Assembly (NCBI GenBank): GCA_022822245.1
Contig: JAJECB010000329.1
Coordinates: forward strand, 1 to 9,407
Source of the DNA: Gammaproteobacteria bacterium
Lineage (GTDB): Bacteria; Pseudomonadota; Gammaproteobacteria; HK1
Direction of reading: 5' to 3'
DNA: 9,407 nucleotides
Positions within the stretch are counted from its first letter, which is position 1. Each line of letters starts with the position of its first letter. This document shows, in pieces, positions 1-6,230 of this stretch. The notes below the pieces were generated by a model, which was not told where the DNA came from, ran no database searches, and saw only the letters and a list, made by a program, of their open reading frames with translations. Position numbers and translations under genes: made by a program.

Positions 1-320
1 TCGTAGTTCACGGTGTCGAAGCTGAACCGGATGGGGGGCCAGAGCATCCAGCCCTCCGCCTCGATGAGGTCGGCGACGAAGGGGTCCCGGTAGTCGGCGG
101 CAGTCTCGAACTCGCCCCCGAAGCGGGTCTCGGGGTAGTCCCGCACGGTCGGGAAGTGGAGCTCCCCGCGGAAGCTCACGAGGAGCGGCCGGTCGTTCGC
201 GATGAGCTCCGCGAAGAGGGTCAGCACGAACAGGGCGAGGAACGTCCAGAGCGACCACCAGGCGCGCCGGTTCGCCCGGAAGCTCGCCACCCGGCGGCGG
301 TTGAGGGGGCTCAGACGCAT
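1..320 (-). CDS. yejE: Yej/Opp-type peptide ABC transporter permease YejE, N-terminal part (cut by window edge)
   Basis: This is the start of an inner-membrane permease of the YejABEF peptide importer, known in enterobacteria for microcin C uptake. 106 codons are visible; the family is usually about 340 residues, so two thirds lie beyond the left edge. The protein begins MRLSPLNRRRVASFRANRR, a basic cytoplasmic tail, followed by one membrane segment at about residues 21-41 (WWSLWTFLALFVLTLFAELI). After it comes the periplasmic loop with IANDRPLLV, RFGGEF, ADYRDPF and GWMLWPPIRF, all recognisable from E. coli YejE. The ATG at 318-320 is chosen because it matches the family N-terminus and has GGAG 9 nt upstream (330-333). 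It lies 52 bp after yejB in the same direction. The transport domain with the EAA loop is not in view, so integrity of the rest cannot be judged. Confidence 0.92.
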   Translation of the reverse strand, partial: MRLSPLNRRRVASFRANRRAWWSLWTFLALFVLTLFAELIANDRPLLVSFRGELHFPTVRDYPETRFGGEFETAADYRDPFVADLIEAEGWMLWPPIRFSFDTVNY

Positions 321-344
321 CCGCGGTCGCTCCGGCGCCGCCGC

Positions 345-361
345 GTCGGGCTCCGCCCGAC
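345..361 (-). repeat. Perfect 7-bp inverted repeat between yejB and yejE
   Basis: GTCGGGC and GCCCGAC flank a 3-nt loop in the 52-bp spacer between yejB and yejE. It would form a small GC-rich RNA hairpin just upstream of the yejE ribosome binding site. There is no U tract, so termination is unlikely. An intercistronic processing or spacer hairpin is possible, but such short repeats are also common by chance at this GC content. Confidence 0.4.
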
Positions 362-372
362 CGTTTCCGGGA

Positions 373-1479
373 TCATGTCTCGCGGCTCTCGAAGTCGATG
401 CGGGGGTCGATGGCGACGTACATGAGGTCCCCGACGAGCCGCATGACGAGGCCGAGCAGGGAGAACATGTAGAGGGTGCCGAAGATGACCGGGTAGTCGC
501 GCCGGAGCACCGCCTCGAAGCCGAGGAGCCCGAGGCCGTCGAGGGAGAAGATGACCTCGATGAGGAGGGCGCCGGTAAAGAGGATCCCCACGAACGCGCT
601 CGGGAAGCCCGCCACCACGATGAGCATCGCGTTGCGGAAGACGTGCCCGAAGCGCACCCGCCGCTCGCTCGCCCCCCGCGCCCGCGCCGCCGTCACGTAG
701 AGCTTGTTGATCTCGTCGAGGAACGAGTTCTTGGTGAGCATCGTGAGGCCCGCGAACGCGCCGATGAGGAGGGCGAGGATCGGGAGGGTCAAGTGCCAGA
801 AGTAGTCGACGATTCGGTCGAACCAGCCGAGCTCCGCCCAGTTCTGGGAGGTGAGGCCGCGGAGCGGGAACCAGTCGAGGAAGCTCCCCCCCGCGAACAG
901 CACCACGAGGAGGATCGCGAACAGGAACCCGGGGACCGCGTAGCCGACGACGATGGCGGCGCTCGTCCACACGTCGAACGAGGAGCCGTCGCGCACCGCC
1001 TTGGCGATCCCGAGGGGGATCGACACGAGGTACACGAGGAGGGTCGTCCACAGCCCGAGCGAGATCGACACGTCCATCTTGTCGACCACGAGGAGGACCA
1101 CCGACCGGTCGCGGAAGTAGCTCTCCCCGAAGTCGAAGCGGAGATAATTCCACATCATGGTGAAGAAGCGCTCGACGGGCGGGCGGTCGAAGCCGTACAT
1201 GCGCTCGATCTCGCGCACGAACTCGGGGTCGAGGCCCCGCGCGCCCCGGTACCGCGAGGTGATGTCGCCGCCCGCGCTCCCGATCGTCTCCCCACCGCCG
1301 GTGCCGGAGATCCGGGACGTGACGTCGACGCCCGCGCCGACTTCGGCCTCGCCGATCTCGGCGAGGAGCTGCTCCACCGGGCCGCCCGGCGCAACGTGGA
1401 TGATGACGAAGTTGAGGACCATGATCCCGAACAGGGTCGGGATCATGAACAGGAGCCGGCGGACGATGTAGGCGGCCAA
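373..1479 (-). CDS. yejB: Yej/Opp-type peptide ABC transporter permease YejB
   Basis: Inner-membrane permease of the YejABEF peptide importer, 368 residues against about 364 in E. coli. The N-terminus [18 protein letters not shown] matches the family. The first membrane segment spans about 10-30 and is followed by APGGP, then a long periplasmic loop (about 31-135) containing [16 protein letters not shown] and YLRFDFGES. Further membrane segments lie near 138-160, 172-196, 229-250, 284-310 and 331-355. The cytoplasmic EAA-type loop that docks with the ATPase is at about 262-282 ([19 protein letters not shown]), and [13 protein letters not shown] (311-323) and the terminal DPRIDFE are YejB signatures. 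The start is a TTG at 1477-1479; it is preferred over the ATG at residue 12 because the family N-terminus begins here. The nearest SD-like GAGG is about 14 nt away, so initiation may be weak. The loop carries two similar octets, DVTSRISG (52-59) and DITSRYRG (72-79). It lies 134 bp after yejA. Confidence 0.95.
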   Translation of the reverse strand: MAAYIVRRLLFMIPTLFGIMVLNFVIIHVAPGGPVEQLLAEIGEAEVGAGVDVTSRISGTGGGETIGSAGGDITSRYRGARGLDPEFVREIERMYGFDRPPVERFFTMMWNYLRFDFGESYFRDRSVVLLVVDKMDVSISLGLWTTLLVYLVSIPLGIAKAVRDGSSFDVWTSAAIVVGYAVPGFLFAILLVVLFAGGSFLDWFPLRGLTSQNWAELGWFDRIVDYFWHLTLPILALLIGAFAGLTMLTKNSFLDEINKLYVTAARARGASERRVRFGHVFRNAMLIVVAGFPSAFVGILFTGALLIEVIFSLDGLGLLGFEAVLRRDYPVIFGTLYMFSLLGLVMRLVGDLMYVAIDPRIDFESRET

Positions 1480-1540
1480 CGGTCGCAGCCCGTCCTCAGT
1501 CGCGGTCGGCCGCCGTCAGGAGTCGCCGCCGCCTACCCTC

Positions 1541-1557
1541 GCCGGCCGGAGGCCGGC
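1541..1557 (-). repeat. GC-rich hairpin in the yejA-yejB spacer
   Basis: GCCGGCC and GGCCGGC form a perfect 7-bp stem with a 3-nt loop (1548-1550) in the 134-bp gap between yejA and yejB. Flanking GCC/GGC triplets (about 1525-1533 and 1554-1562) allow a longer alternative pairing. There is no U tract on either strand. Position after a binding-protein gene fits an mRNA-stabilising or partial-attenuation hairpin that raises YejA over its permeases; this is inference from position. Confidence 0.4.
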
Positions 1558-1613
1558 GGCGGCGCCTCCTCCCGCTCCGGCAATGAGGGCGGCCGTCCGT
1601 CAGCGAAGCGCGC

Positions 1614-3575
1614 TCATTCGCTCTCCGCACGCTTCTCGCGCCACGCCCGCACCCGCTCCGCCTTCGCTTCGTCGATCCACCAGGTGTCGAAGCCGAGCCC
1701 GTAGGCGGGCCGCGTTTCCGGACGCCCGAAGAGGTCCCAGGACGCGATGCGAAAGGCGTTGAGGTGCCAGTTCGGGATGACGTAGTGGCTCCAGAGGAGC
1801 ACGCGGTCGAGGGCACGGCTCCGGTCGATGAGCGCCTTCCGGCCGGGAGCCGAGATGACGAGCTCGACCAGCTCGTCCACCACCGGGTCCCGGGCGCCCG
1901 CGAGGTTGCGGCTTCCCGGGAGGTCCGCGGCGGCGGAGCCCCAGAAGTCGCGCTGCTCGTTGCCGGGGGAGAGGGTGATGCCGAACGAGCCCACCACCAT
2001 GTCGAAGTCGAAGTCCGAGACCCGGCGCGTGTACTGCGCGGGGTCCACGGTGCGCACCGTCATCCGCACCCCGAGCCGCTCGAGGTTCTTGCCGAAGGGG
2101 AGCGCCACCCGTTCGAAGTCCGGGTTGACGAGCAGCATCTCGAACTCCATCGGGGTGCCGCTCGCCGTCTCGACGAGCCGGCCGTCCCGCACCGTCCAGC
2201 CCGCGTCACGAAGCAGGGCGCGCGCGCGGCGGAGGTTCTGCCGGATCCCCCCCGCTCCGTCGGTGCGGGGCGGCTCGTAAGCGGTGGTGAACACCCGCTC
2301 CGGGATCCGGCCCCGATAGGGCTCGAGGATCGCGAGCTCGTCCGGGGACGGAAGGCCCGACGAGGCGAGCTCGGAGTTCGAGAAGAAGCTCGGGCTTCGT
2401 TGGTACTGGCCGTAGAAGAGCTGGCGGTTGGTCCACTCGAAGTCGAAGGCGAAGGCGAGCGCCTCGCGCACCCGCGGGTCCGCGAAGATCGGCCGCCGCG
2501 GGTTGAAGGCGAAGGACTGCATCCCGGCCGGCCGGCGGTGCGAGAGCAGCTCCTGGCGGAGCATCCCCGCTTCGAGGGCCGGCCCGTCGTAGCCCGTCGC
2601 CCAGCGCTTGGAGCTCGTCTCGCGGCGGAAGTCGTACTCCCCGGCCTTGAGCGCCTCGACCGCGACGGTGGCGTCCCGGTAGTAGTCGTAGCGGATGCGG
2701 TCGAAGTTGTAGCGCCCGACGTTCACCGCGAGGTCGCGGGCCCAGTAGTCGGGGTTCCGCCGGTAGACGATGGAGCGCCCGGGGTCGATCGACCCCTCCT
2801 CGATGACGTAGGGGCCGCTTCCGAGCGGGGGCTCGAGGGTCGTCTCGCCGAAGTCCTTCCCCTCCCAGTCGGACTTCGACAGCACCTGGAGCTGGCCGAG
2901 GATGCTCGGGAGCTCCTGGTTGACGCCCTCTCCGAAGACGAACCGGACCCCCCGGCGCCGACCCGATGGGGTATCTCCTTCGACCGGCTCCGCGGCGCGG
3001 ACGTCCTCGTAGTAGCCGCGGTAGAAGGGATGTCCCCTGGTCTTCAGGATCTCGAGCGAGAAGGCCACGTCCTCCGGGGTGACGGGGCTGCCGTCGCTGA
3101 AACGCGCTTCCGGACGCAGCCAGAACGTCGTCCAGGACCCGTCGTCGGCGACCTCGATCCATTCCGCGAGGAGGCCGTAGGAGGCGGTCGCCTCGCCCGG
3201 CGAGTCCTCGGTCAGGGTATCGAAGAGGAGGCCGATCCCGGCCGCCGGGTTCCCCTTGACGATGAAGGGATTGAGGCTGTCGTAGGTCGAGCCGACCGAC
3301 GCCTGGCGCACCGTGCCGCCCTTGGGGGCGTTCGGGTCGGCATGGTCGTAGTGGGGGAACCCGACGGGGTATCGCGGCGTCTCCCGGATGGCCGTCGCGT
3401 GGCTGATCGAGCTCTCGGCGCCGGCCGGCGGAGCGGCCACGAGGGTGGCGACGGCGAGGACGACGGCGCCGGCGCCGGCGCCGGCGAGCACCCCGGCGGC
3501 CGAACGCAGGCGGGGGGTGCCCGCCTCCGGCCGCGTCTCCGAACCTCTCCGGCGGCCCGCCGGACGCTCATGCAT
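1614..3575 (-). CDS. yejA: Periplasmic peptide-binding protein of the Yej transporter (SBP_bac_5 family)
   Basis: Extracytoplasmic solute-binding protein that would deliver a peptide or peptide-like ligand to YejB/YejE. It is 653 residues, against about 604 for E. coli YejA. A long basic n-region (1-24) precedes a hydrophobic core (about 25-48) and a signal peptidase I-type site after PPAGA (53), so the mature protein starts about ESSISHA. No lipobox cysteine is visible. SBP_bac_5 hallmarks follow: HYDHADPNAPKGG (75-87), FSDGSPVTPEDVAFSLEIL (159-177), LGSGPY (251-256), RNPDYWARDLAVN (273-285), the YejA-type RYDYYRD (295-301), and YGLGFDTWWID (625-635) near the C-terminus. The ATG at 3573-3575 has GGAG 9 nt upstream and overlaps the end of the HDAC gene by 8 bp (ATGCATGA). 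A GTG at residue 29 would remove the basic n-region and is less likely. The exact ligand is unknown. Confidence 0.93.
   Translation of the reverse strand: MHERPAGRRRGSETRPEAGTPRLRSAAGVLAGAGAGAVVLAVATLVAAPPAGAESSISHATAIRETPRYPVGFPHYDHADPNAPKGGTVRQASVGSTYDSLNPFIVKGNPAAGIGLLFDTLTEDSPGEATASYGLLAEWIEVADDGSWTTFWLRPEARFSDGSPVTPEDVAFSLEILKTRGHPFYRGYYEDVRAAEPVEGDTPSGRRRGVRFVFGEGVNQELPSILGQLQVLSKSDWEGKDFGETTLEPPLGSGPYVIEEGSIDPGRSIVYRRNPDYWARDLAVNVGRYNFDRIRYDYYRDATVAVEALKAGEYDFRRETSSKRWATGYDGPALEAGMLRQELLSHRRPAGMQSFAFNPRRPIFADPRVREALAFAFDFEWTNRQLFYGQYQRSPSFFSNSELASSGLPSPDELAILEPYRGRIPERVFTTAYEPPRTDGAGGIRQNLRRARALLRDAGWTVRDGRLVETASGTPMEFEMLLVNPDFERVALPFGKNLERLGVRMTVRTVDPAQYTRRVSDFDFDMVVGSFGITLSPGNEQRDFWGSAAADLPGSRNLAGARDPVVDELVELVISAPGRKALIDRSRALDRVLLWSHYVIPNWHLNAFRIASWDLFGRPETRPAYGLGFDTWWIDEAKAERVRAWREKRAESE
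3465..3486 (-). repeat. yejA: GGCGCC hexanucleotide tandem repeat inside the yejA signal peptide
   Basis: There are 3.7 perfect copies of the 6-bp unit GGCGCC. It encodes the alternating Ala-Gly stretch GAGAGAG in the hydrophobic core of the YejA signal sequence. Gain or loss of one unit keeps the frame and changes the core by two residues. Confidence 0.7.
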
Positions 3576-4581
3576 CGGTGGGTACTCCGGCCAGGCATTC
3601 GAGGTGGGCGGCGACGCACTCGGGCAGCGCCTCCAGGCTGTAACCCCCCTCGAGGAGCGACAGGACCCGGCCGCCCGCGTGGCGGTCCGCCGCCTCGAGG
3701 ATCCGCTCGCTCATCCAGCGGTAGCACCCGGTGGAGAGCTCGACGGCGGCGAGGGGGTCCTCGGCGTGGGCGTCGAACCCGGCCGAGAGCACCACCGCAT
3801 CCGGCCCGAATGCGTCGATCGCGGGAAGGATCCGGGTGCGGAACGCCTCCTCGTAGAGGGCGTCGCGCGCCCCGGCCGGCATCGGGCAGTTGACCGTCGC
3901 CCCCTTGCCGCGCCCGGTGCCTTCCTCGCTCGCCGCCCCCGTGCCGGGATAGAACGGGTACTGGTGCAGGCTCGCGTAGAGGACGGTGGGGTCCTCCTCG
4001 AAGGTGTGCTGGGTGCCGTTCCCGTGGTGGACGTCCCAGTCGAGGACGAGGATCTTCTCGAGCCCGTGCCGGCGCTGGAGGTAGCGGGCGAGGACGGCGG
4101 CGTTGTTGAACAGGCAGAAGCCGAGGGCGAGAGCGCGCTCGGCATGGTGGCCGGGGGGGCGGGCGAGGCTGAACCCGTTGTCGATCTCGCCGGCGAAGAG
4201 ACGGTCGGCGAGGGCGAGCCCTGCCCCGGCCGCGATCCGCGCCACGTCGAAGGAATCCCGGCTGACCCCGACGTCGGGGACGTCGAGGTACGGGGCGCCC
4301 GCCCGGCACACTTCCTCCGCGCGGGCGACGTACTCGGCGGCGTGCACCGTCTCGAGCCAATCCGCGGGGCACGGCTCGGCCGCGACCGGCTCGAGATCCC
4401 CGAACCAGGGTTCGCGCTCGAGCCGTTCCATGGTCGCGGTGAGGCGCGCGCTTCGTTCCGGATGGGCGCGTCCCGGGTCGTGGCGGAGGCAGGCCGGGTC
4501 GTAGACGAAGCCGGTCCGCCGGCGAGCCGCGGCCCCCCCGTTCCCCGGCTCCGCTCCGCCGGGACTCGCGGTACCGCCCAC
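3568..4581 (-). CDS. Class II HDAC-like amidohydrolase (histone deacetylase / acetylpolyamine amidohydrolase family)
   Basis: A zinc-dependent amidohydrolase of the arginase/deacetylase fold, 337 residues with GTG start, predicted cytoplasmic (no signal peptide or membrane segment). It would remove acetyl or another acyl group from an amine such as a lysine, polyamine or small molecule. The catalytic set is complete: RPPGHH (141-146) with the His pair 145/146; DWDVHHGNGT (181-190) with presumed zinc ligands D183 and H185; SAGFDAHAEDPL (266-277) with the third ligand D270; and LEGGY (310-314) with the catalytic Tyr314. Assignment of roles follows alignment by eye to HDAC8/HDLP. The GTG at 4579-4581 is chosen because it shares one base with the CBS stop codon (TAGTG) and has GGAAG 7 nt upstream. 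Longer readings in this frame only shadow the CBS gene. The 3' end overlaps yejA by 8 bp. Database names such as acetoin utilisation protein are possible, but nothing here supports acetoin metabolism. Confidence 0.93.
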   Translation of the reverse strand: MGGTASPGGAEPGNGGAAARRRTGFVYDPACLRHDPGRAHPERSARLTATMERLEREPWFGDLEPVAAEPCPADWLETVHAAEYVARAEEVCRAGAPYLDVPDVGVSRDSFDVARIAAGAGLALADRLFAGEIDNGFSLARPPGHHAERALALGFCLFNNAAVLARYLQRRHGLEKILVLDWDVHHGNGTQHTFEEDPTVLYASLHQYPFYPGTGAASEEGTGRGKGATVNCPMPAGARDALYEEAFRTRILPAIDAFGPDAVVLSAGFDAHAEDPLAAVELSTGCYRWMSERILEAADRHAGGRVLSLLEGGYSLEALPECVAAHLECLAGVPTDA

Positions 4582-4994
4582 TACCCGTCTTCCAGCAGCG
4601 CGTAGAGACCGTCGAGCACGAGCCGGTTGGGGCTGATGATCCCGATGATGCGCCCGTTCTCGACGACCGGAGCACGGGTGAGGCTGTGCTGCACGAAGAG
4701 CCGCGAGCAGTAGCGGATGTCCATGTCCGGGTGCACGCTGACCACGGGCTTGAGCATGAGCTCGTACACGTTGACCCGCCGCGGCGAGCGGTCCTTCGCG
4801 AGGACCTCGCGCGCGATGTCCGACACGAGGAGCATGCCGGGCTCGTCGTCCTCGTTGCGCGGCTCGACGATGAGCACCGCGGTGCCGAGCTCCTTCATCC
4901 GGGTGAGGGCCTCGGAGACCGTGGCCCTGCCCTCGATGGTGCCGAACTTCTCGGCCATGAGATCGCGGACACGGATGACGCGTCGCTCGTTCAT
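4581..4994 (-). CDS. Two-CBS-domain protein, probable adenylate-sensing regulator
   Basis: A 137-residue cytoplasmic protein made of a tandem CBS pair (Bateman module) and nothing else. CBS1 spans about 8-66 (VRDLMAEKFGTIEGRATVSEA, then TAVLIVEP and GMLLVSDIAREVL). CBS2 spans about 77-133 (VYELMLKPVVSVHPDMDI, then RAPVVENGRIIGIISPNRLV). Such pairs generally bind AMP, ATP, SAM or related nucleotides and regulate a partner; no partner domain is fused here. The ATG at 4992-4994 has GGAGG 6 nt upstream (5001-5005), a strong site, and it is the first gene of the minus-strand operon. The TAG stop shares its last base with the GTG of the deacetylase gene, which suggests coupled translation and makes the deacetylase a candidate partner (inference). 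The ligand cannot be read from sequence. Confidence 0.9.
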   Translation of the reverse strand: MNERRVIRVRDLMAEKFGTIEGRATVSEALTRMKELGTAVLIVEPRNEDDEPGMLLVSDIAREVLAKDRSPRRVNVYELMLKPVVSVHPDMDIRYCSRLFVQHSLTRAPVVENGRIIGIISPNRLVLDGLYALLEDG

Positions 4995-5030
4995 TCAATG
5001 CCTCCGCGCGCCGGAGAAGGGTCTCTCGCT

Positions 5031-5060
5031 ACGCTAATGGAATCGGCCGGGCGATTGCAA
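5031..5060 (-). promoter_or_regulatory. Weak sigma70-like promoter candidate for the CBS-HDAC-yej operon
   Basis: Reading leftwards, TTGCAA (5060-5055) is followed after 18 bp by TAGCGT (5036-5031), 37 bp before the CBS start codon. The -35 box matches four of six consensus positions and the -10 box three. It is the best candidate I see in the divergent region for this strand, but the match is weak and promoters of high-GC bacteria are poorly predicted by eye. Confidence 0.27.
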
Positions 5061-5090
5061 TTCCCACGCTCCCGGGAGGCCGGCGATTGC
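5050..5090. promoter_or_regulatory. Paired 9-bp direct repeats around a 10-bp palindrome in the divergent promoter region
   Basis: GGCGATTGC occurs at 5050-5058 and again at 5082-5090, with start-to-start spacing of 32 bp, close to three helical turns. Between them lies the perfect palindrome CTCCCGGGAG (5069-5078). The first repeat also overlaps the palindrome ATTGCAAT (5054-5061). The arrangement lies between the two divergent start codons and overlaps both promoter candidates, so a shared operator is plausible but unproven. Confidence 0.35.
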
Positions 5091-5116
5091 GTTCGACCCG
5101 GCCGAGGCGCGATCAT
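5087..5116 (+). promoter_or_regulatory. Weak sigma70-like promoter candidate for the quinone oxidoreductase gene
   Basis: TTGCGT (5087-5092) is followed after 18 bp by GATCAT (5111-5116), which matches four of six -10 positions. The start codon is 66 bp further on. The -35 box overlaps the second GGCGATTGC copy. By-eye prediction only. Confidence 0.27.
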
Positions 5117-5168
5117 TCGCGCCCGCTGCGCCGGCTGCTCGCCGAACGGCGCCGAACCCGTCCACGAG

Positions 5169-5174
5169 AAGGAG
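5169..5174 (+). promoter_or_regulatory. Ribosome binding site that fixes the qor start
   Basis: AAGGAG lies 8 nt before the ATG at 5183. It decides for this start over in-frame upstream codons back to 5087, which would add 32 arginine-rich residues that have no counterpart in the family. Confidence 0.8.
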
Positions 5175-5182
5175 AAACCCGA

Positions 5183-6157
5183 ATGCCCCAGGCGATCCAG
5201 ATTCACGAGACCGGCGGCCCCGAAGTCATGCGCCTCGAAGAGGTGACGGTCGGCGAGCCGGGCCCCGGCGAAGCCCGCATCCGGCACACCGCGGTCGGGC
5301 TCAACTACATCGACGTCTACTTCCGGATGGGGCTCTATCCGTCGCCCCCCTTTCCGTTCTCCCCCGGGATGGAGGGCGCCGGCGAGGTCCTCGCGCTCGG
5401 CGAGGGGGTCACCGACCTCGCGGTCGGCGACCGGGTAGCCTACGCGGGCCCGCTTGGCGCCTACGCCGAGGAGCGGATCATCGCGGCGGACCGGCTGGTG
5501 CGTACCCCCGGTTCGGTGACCGACGTGACCGCCGCGTCCATGATGCTCCAGGGTATGACCGTCCAGTACCTCCTCAAGAGCAGCTATCCGGTCAGGGCCG
5601 GTGACACCGTCCTCTTCCATGCCGCGGCCGGCGGGGTCGGGCTCATCGCCTGCCAGTGGGCGAAGCATCTCGGGGCCACCGTCATCGGCACGGTGGGGAG
5701 CGACGAGAAGGCCGAGCTGGCGCGCGCCCACGGGTGCGACCACCCCATCGTGTACACCCGCGAGAACGTGGTGGAGCGGGTCCGCGAGCTGACCGGCGGG
5801 GCGGGGGTGCCCGCCGTCTACGACTCGGTGGGGCGGGACACGTTCAACGACTCCCTCGACTGCCTGCGGCCGGCCGGAACGATGGTGAGCTTCGGGCAGT
5901 CCTCGGGGTCGATTGCGCCGTTCGAGATCGGCGTGCTGGGCCAGAAGGGCTCGCTCTACCTCCAGCGGCCCACCCTGATGTCGTACTCCGCCCGGCGCGA
6001 GGACCTGGTCGCGATGGCCGAGGACCTCTTCGAGGTGGTGACCTCGGGGGCGGTGAAGATCCGGACCAACCAGACGTTCCCGCTCGGCGAGGCGCCCGAA
6101 GCGCACCGGGCGCTCGAGGGACGCCGGACCACCGGCTCGACCGTCCTGGTGCCCTGA
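5183..6157 (+). CDS. qorA: NADPH:quinone oxidoreductase, zeta-crystallin type (MDR superfamily)
   Basis: A cytoplasmic 324-residue oxidoreductase close in length and sequence to E. coli Qor (327). It transfers electrons from NADPH to quinones or other electrophilic carbonyls. The GroES-like catalytic domain occupies roughly residues 1-120 (IHETGGPEVMRLEE, GLNYIDVYFRMGLYP, GMEGAGEVLALGEG). No zinc-binding cysteines are seen, as expected for this non-zinc branch. The Rossmann domain carries the dinucleotide motif AAAGGVG (147-153), followed by LIACQWAKHLGATVIGTVGS, and the Qor-typical YDSVGRDT (213-220) and GQKGSLYLQRP. The ATG is supported by AAGGAG at 5169-5174 and by homology. The gene is divergent from the CBS-HDAC-yej operon and convergent with the sugar ABC operon, so it is probably monocistronic. 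The physiological substrate is not deducible. Confidence 0.95.
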   Translation: MPQAIQIHETGGPEVMRLEEVTVGEPGPGEARIRHTAVGLNYIDVYFRMGLYPSPPFPFSPGMEGAGEVLALGEGVTDLAVGDRVAYAGPLGAYAEERIIAADRLVRTPGSVTDVTAASMMLQGMTVQYLLKSSYPVRAGDTVLFHAAAGGVGLIACQWAKHLGATVIGTVGSDEKAELARAHGCDHPIVYTRENVVERVRELTGGAGVPAVYDSVGRDTFNDSLDCLRPAGTMVSFGQSSGSIAPFEIGVLGQKGSLYLQRPTLMSYSARREDLVAMAEDLFEVVTSGAVKIRTNQTFPLGEAPEAHRALEGRRTTGSTVLVP

Positions 6158-6169
6158 CCGTCCCCGCTC

Positions 6170-6195
6170 GGCGGCATCCCACTCGGGATGCCGCC
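6170..6195. terminator. Perfect 11-bp stem-loop between convergent genes, probable bidirectional terminator
   Basis: GGCGGCATCCC and GGGATGCCGCC pair perfectly around the 4-nt loop ACTC. The hairpin starts 12 bp after the qor stop codon and ends 35 bp from the stop of the ATPase gene coming the other way. No run of T follows on either strand, so it is not a canonical intrinsic terminator. The tail-to-tail position, perfect stem and compact loop still make a transcript 3'-end function the best reading. Confidence 0.7.
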
Positions 6196-6230
6196 CCCCT
6201 CGCCCCGCGCGCGGCCGACTCGTGGCCGCC

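Noticed and set aside
202..1704. 500-codon plus-strand open frame opposite yejB
   Set aside because: Acidic low-complexity product with no motif; a compositional shadow of yejB, which is clearly identified by homology.
1764..3893. 709-codon open frame on the plus strand opposite yejA and the end of the HDAC gene
   Set aside because: It lies antisense to well-supported genes, and its composition (many Glu, Val, Arg, Pro, Gly, no recognisable fold) is what codon bias in high-GC genes yields on the opposite strand.
4582..4998. Longer start for the HDAC gene from the TTG at 4998
   Set aside because: The extra 139 residues lie wholly over the CBS gene in another frame and look like low-complexity His/Arg sequence. 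The GTG at 4581 with an SD and a one-base overlap explains the data.
5087..5182. N-terminal extension of the quinone oxidoreductase
   Set aside because: The 32 added residues are Arg-rich and unlike any Qor N-terminus, and AAGGAG lies at proper spacing before the ATG at 5183.
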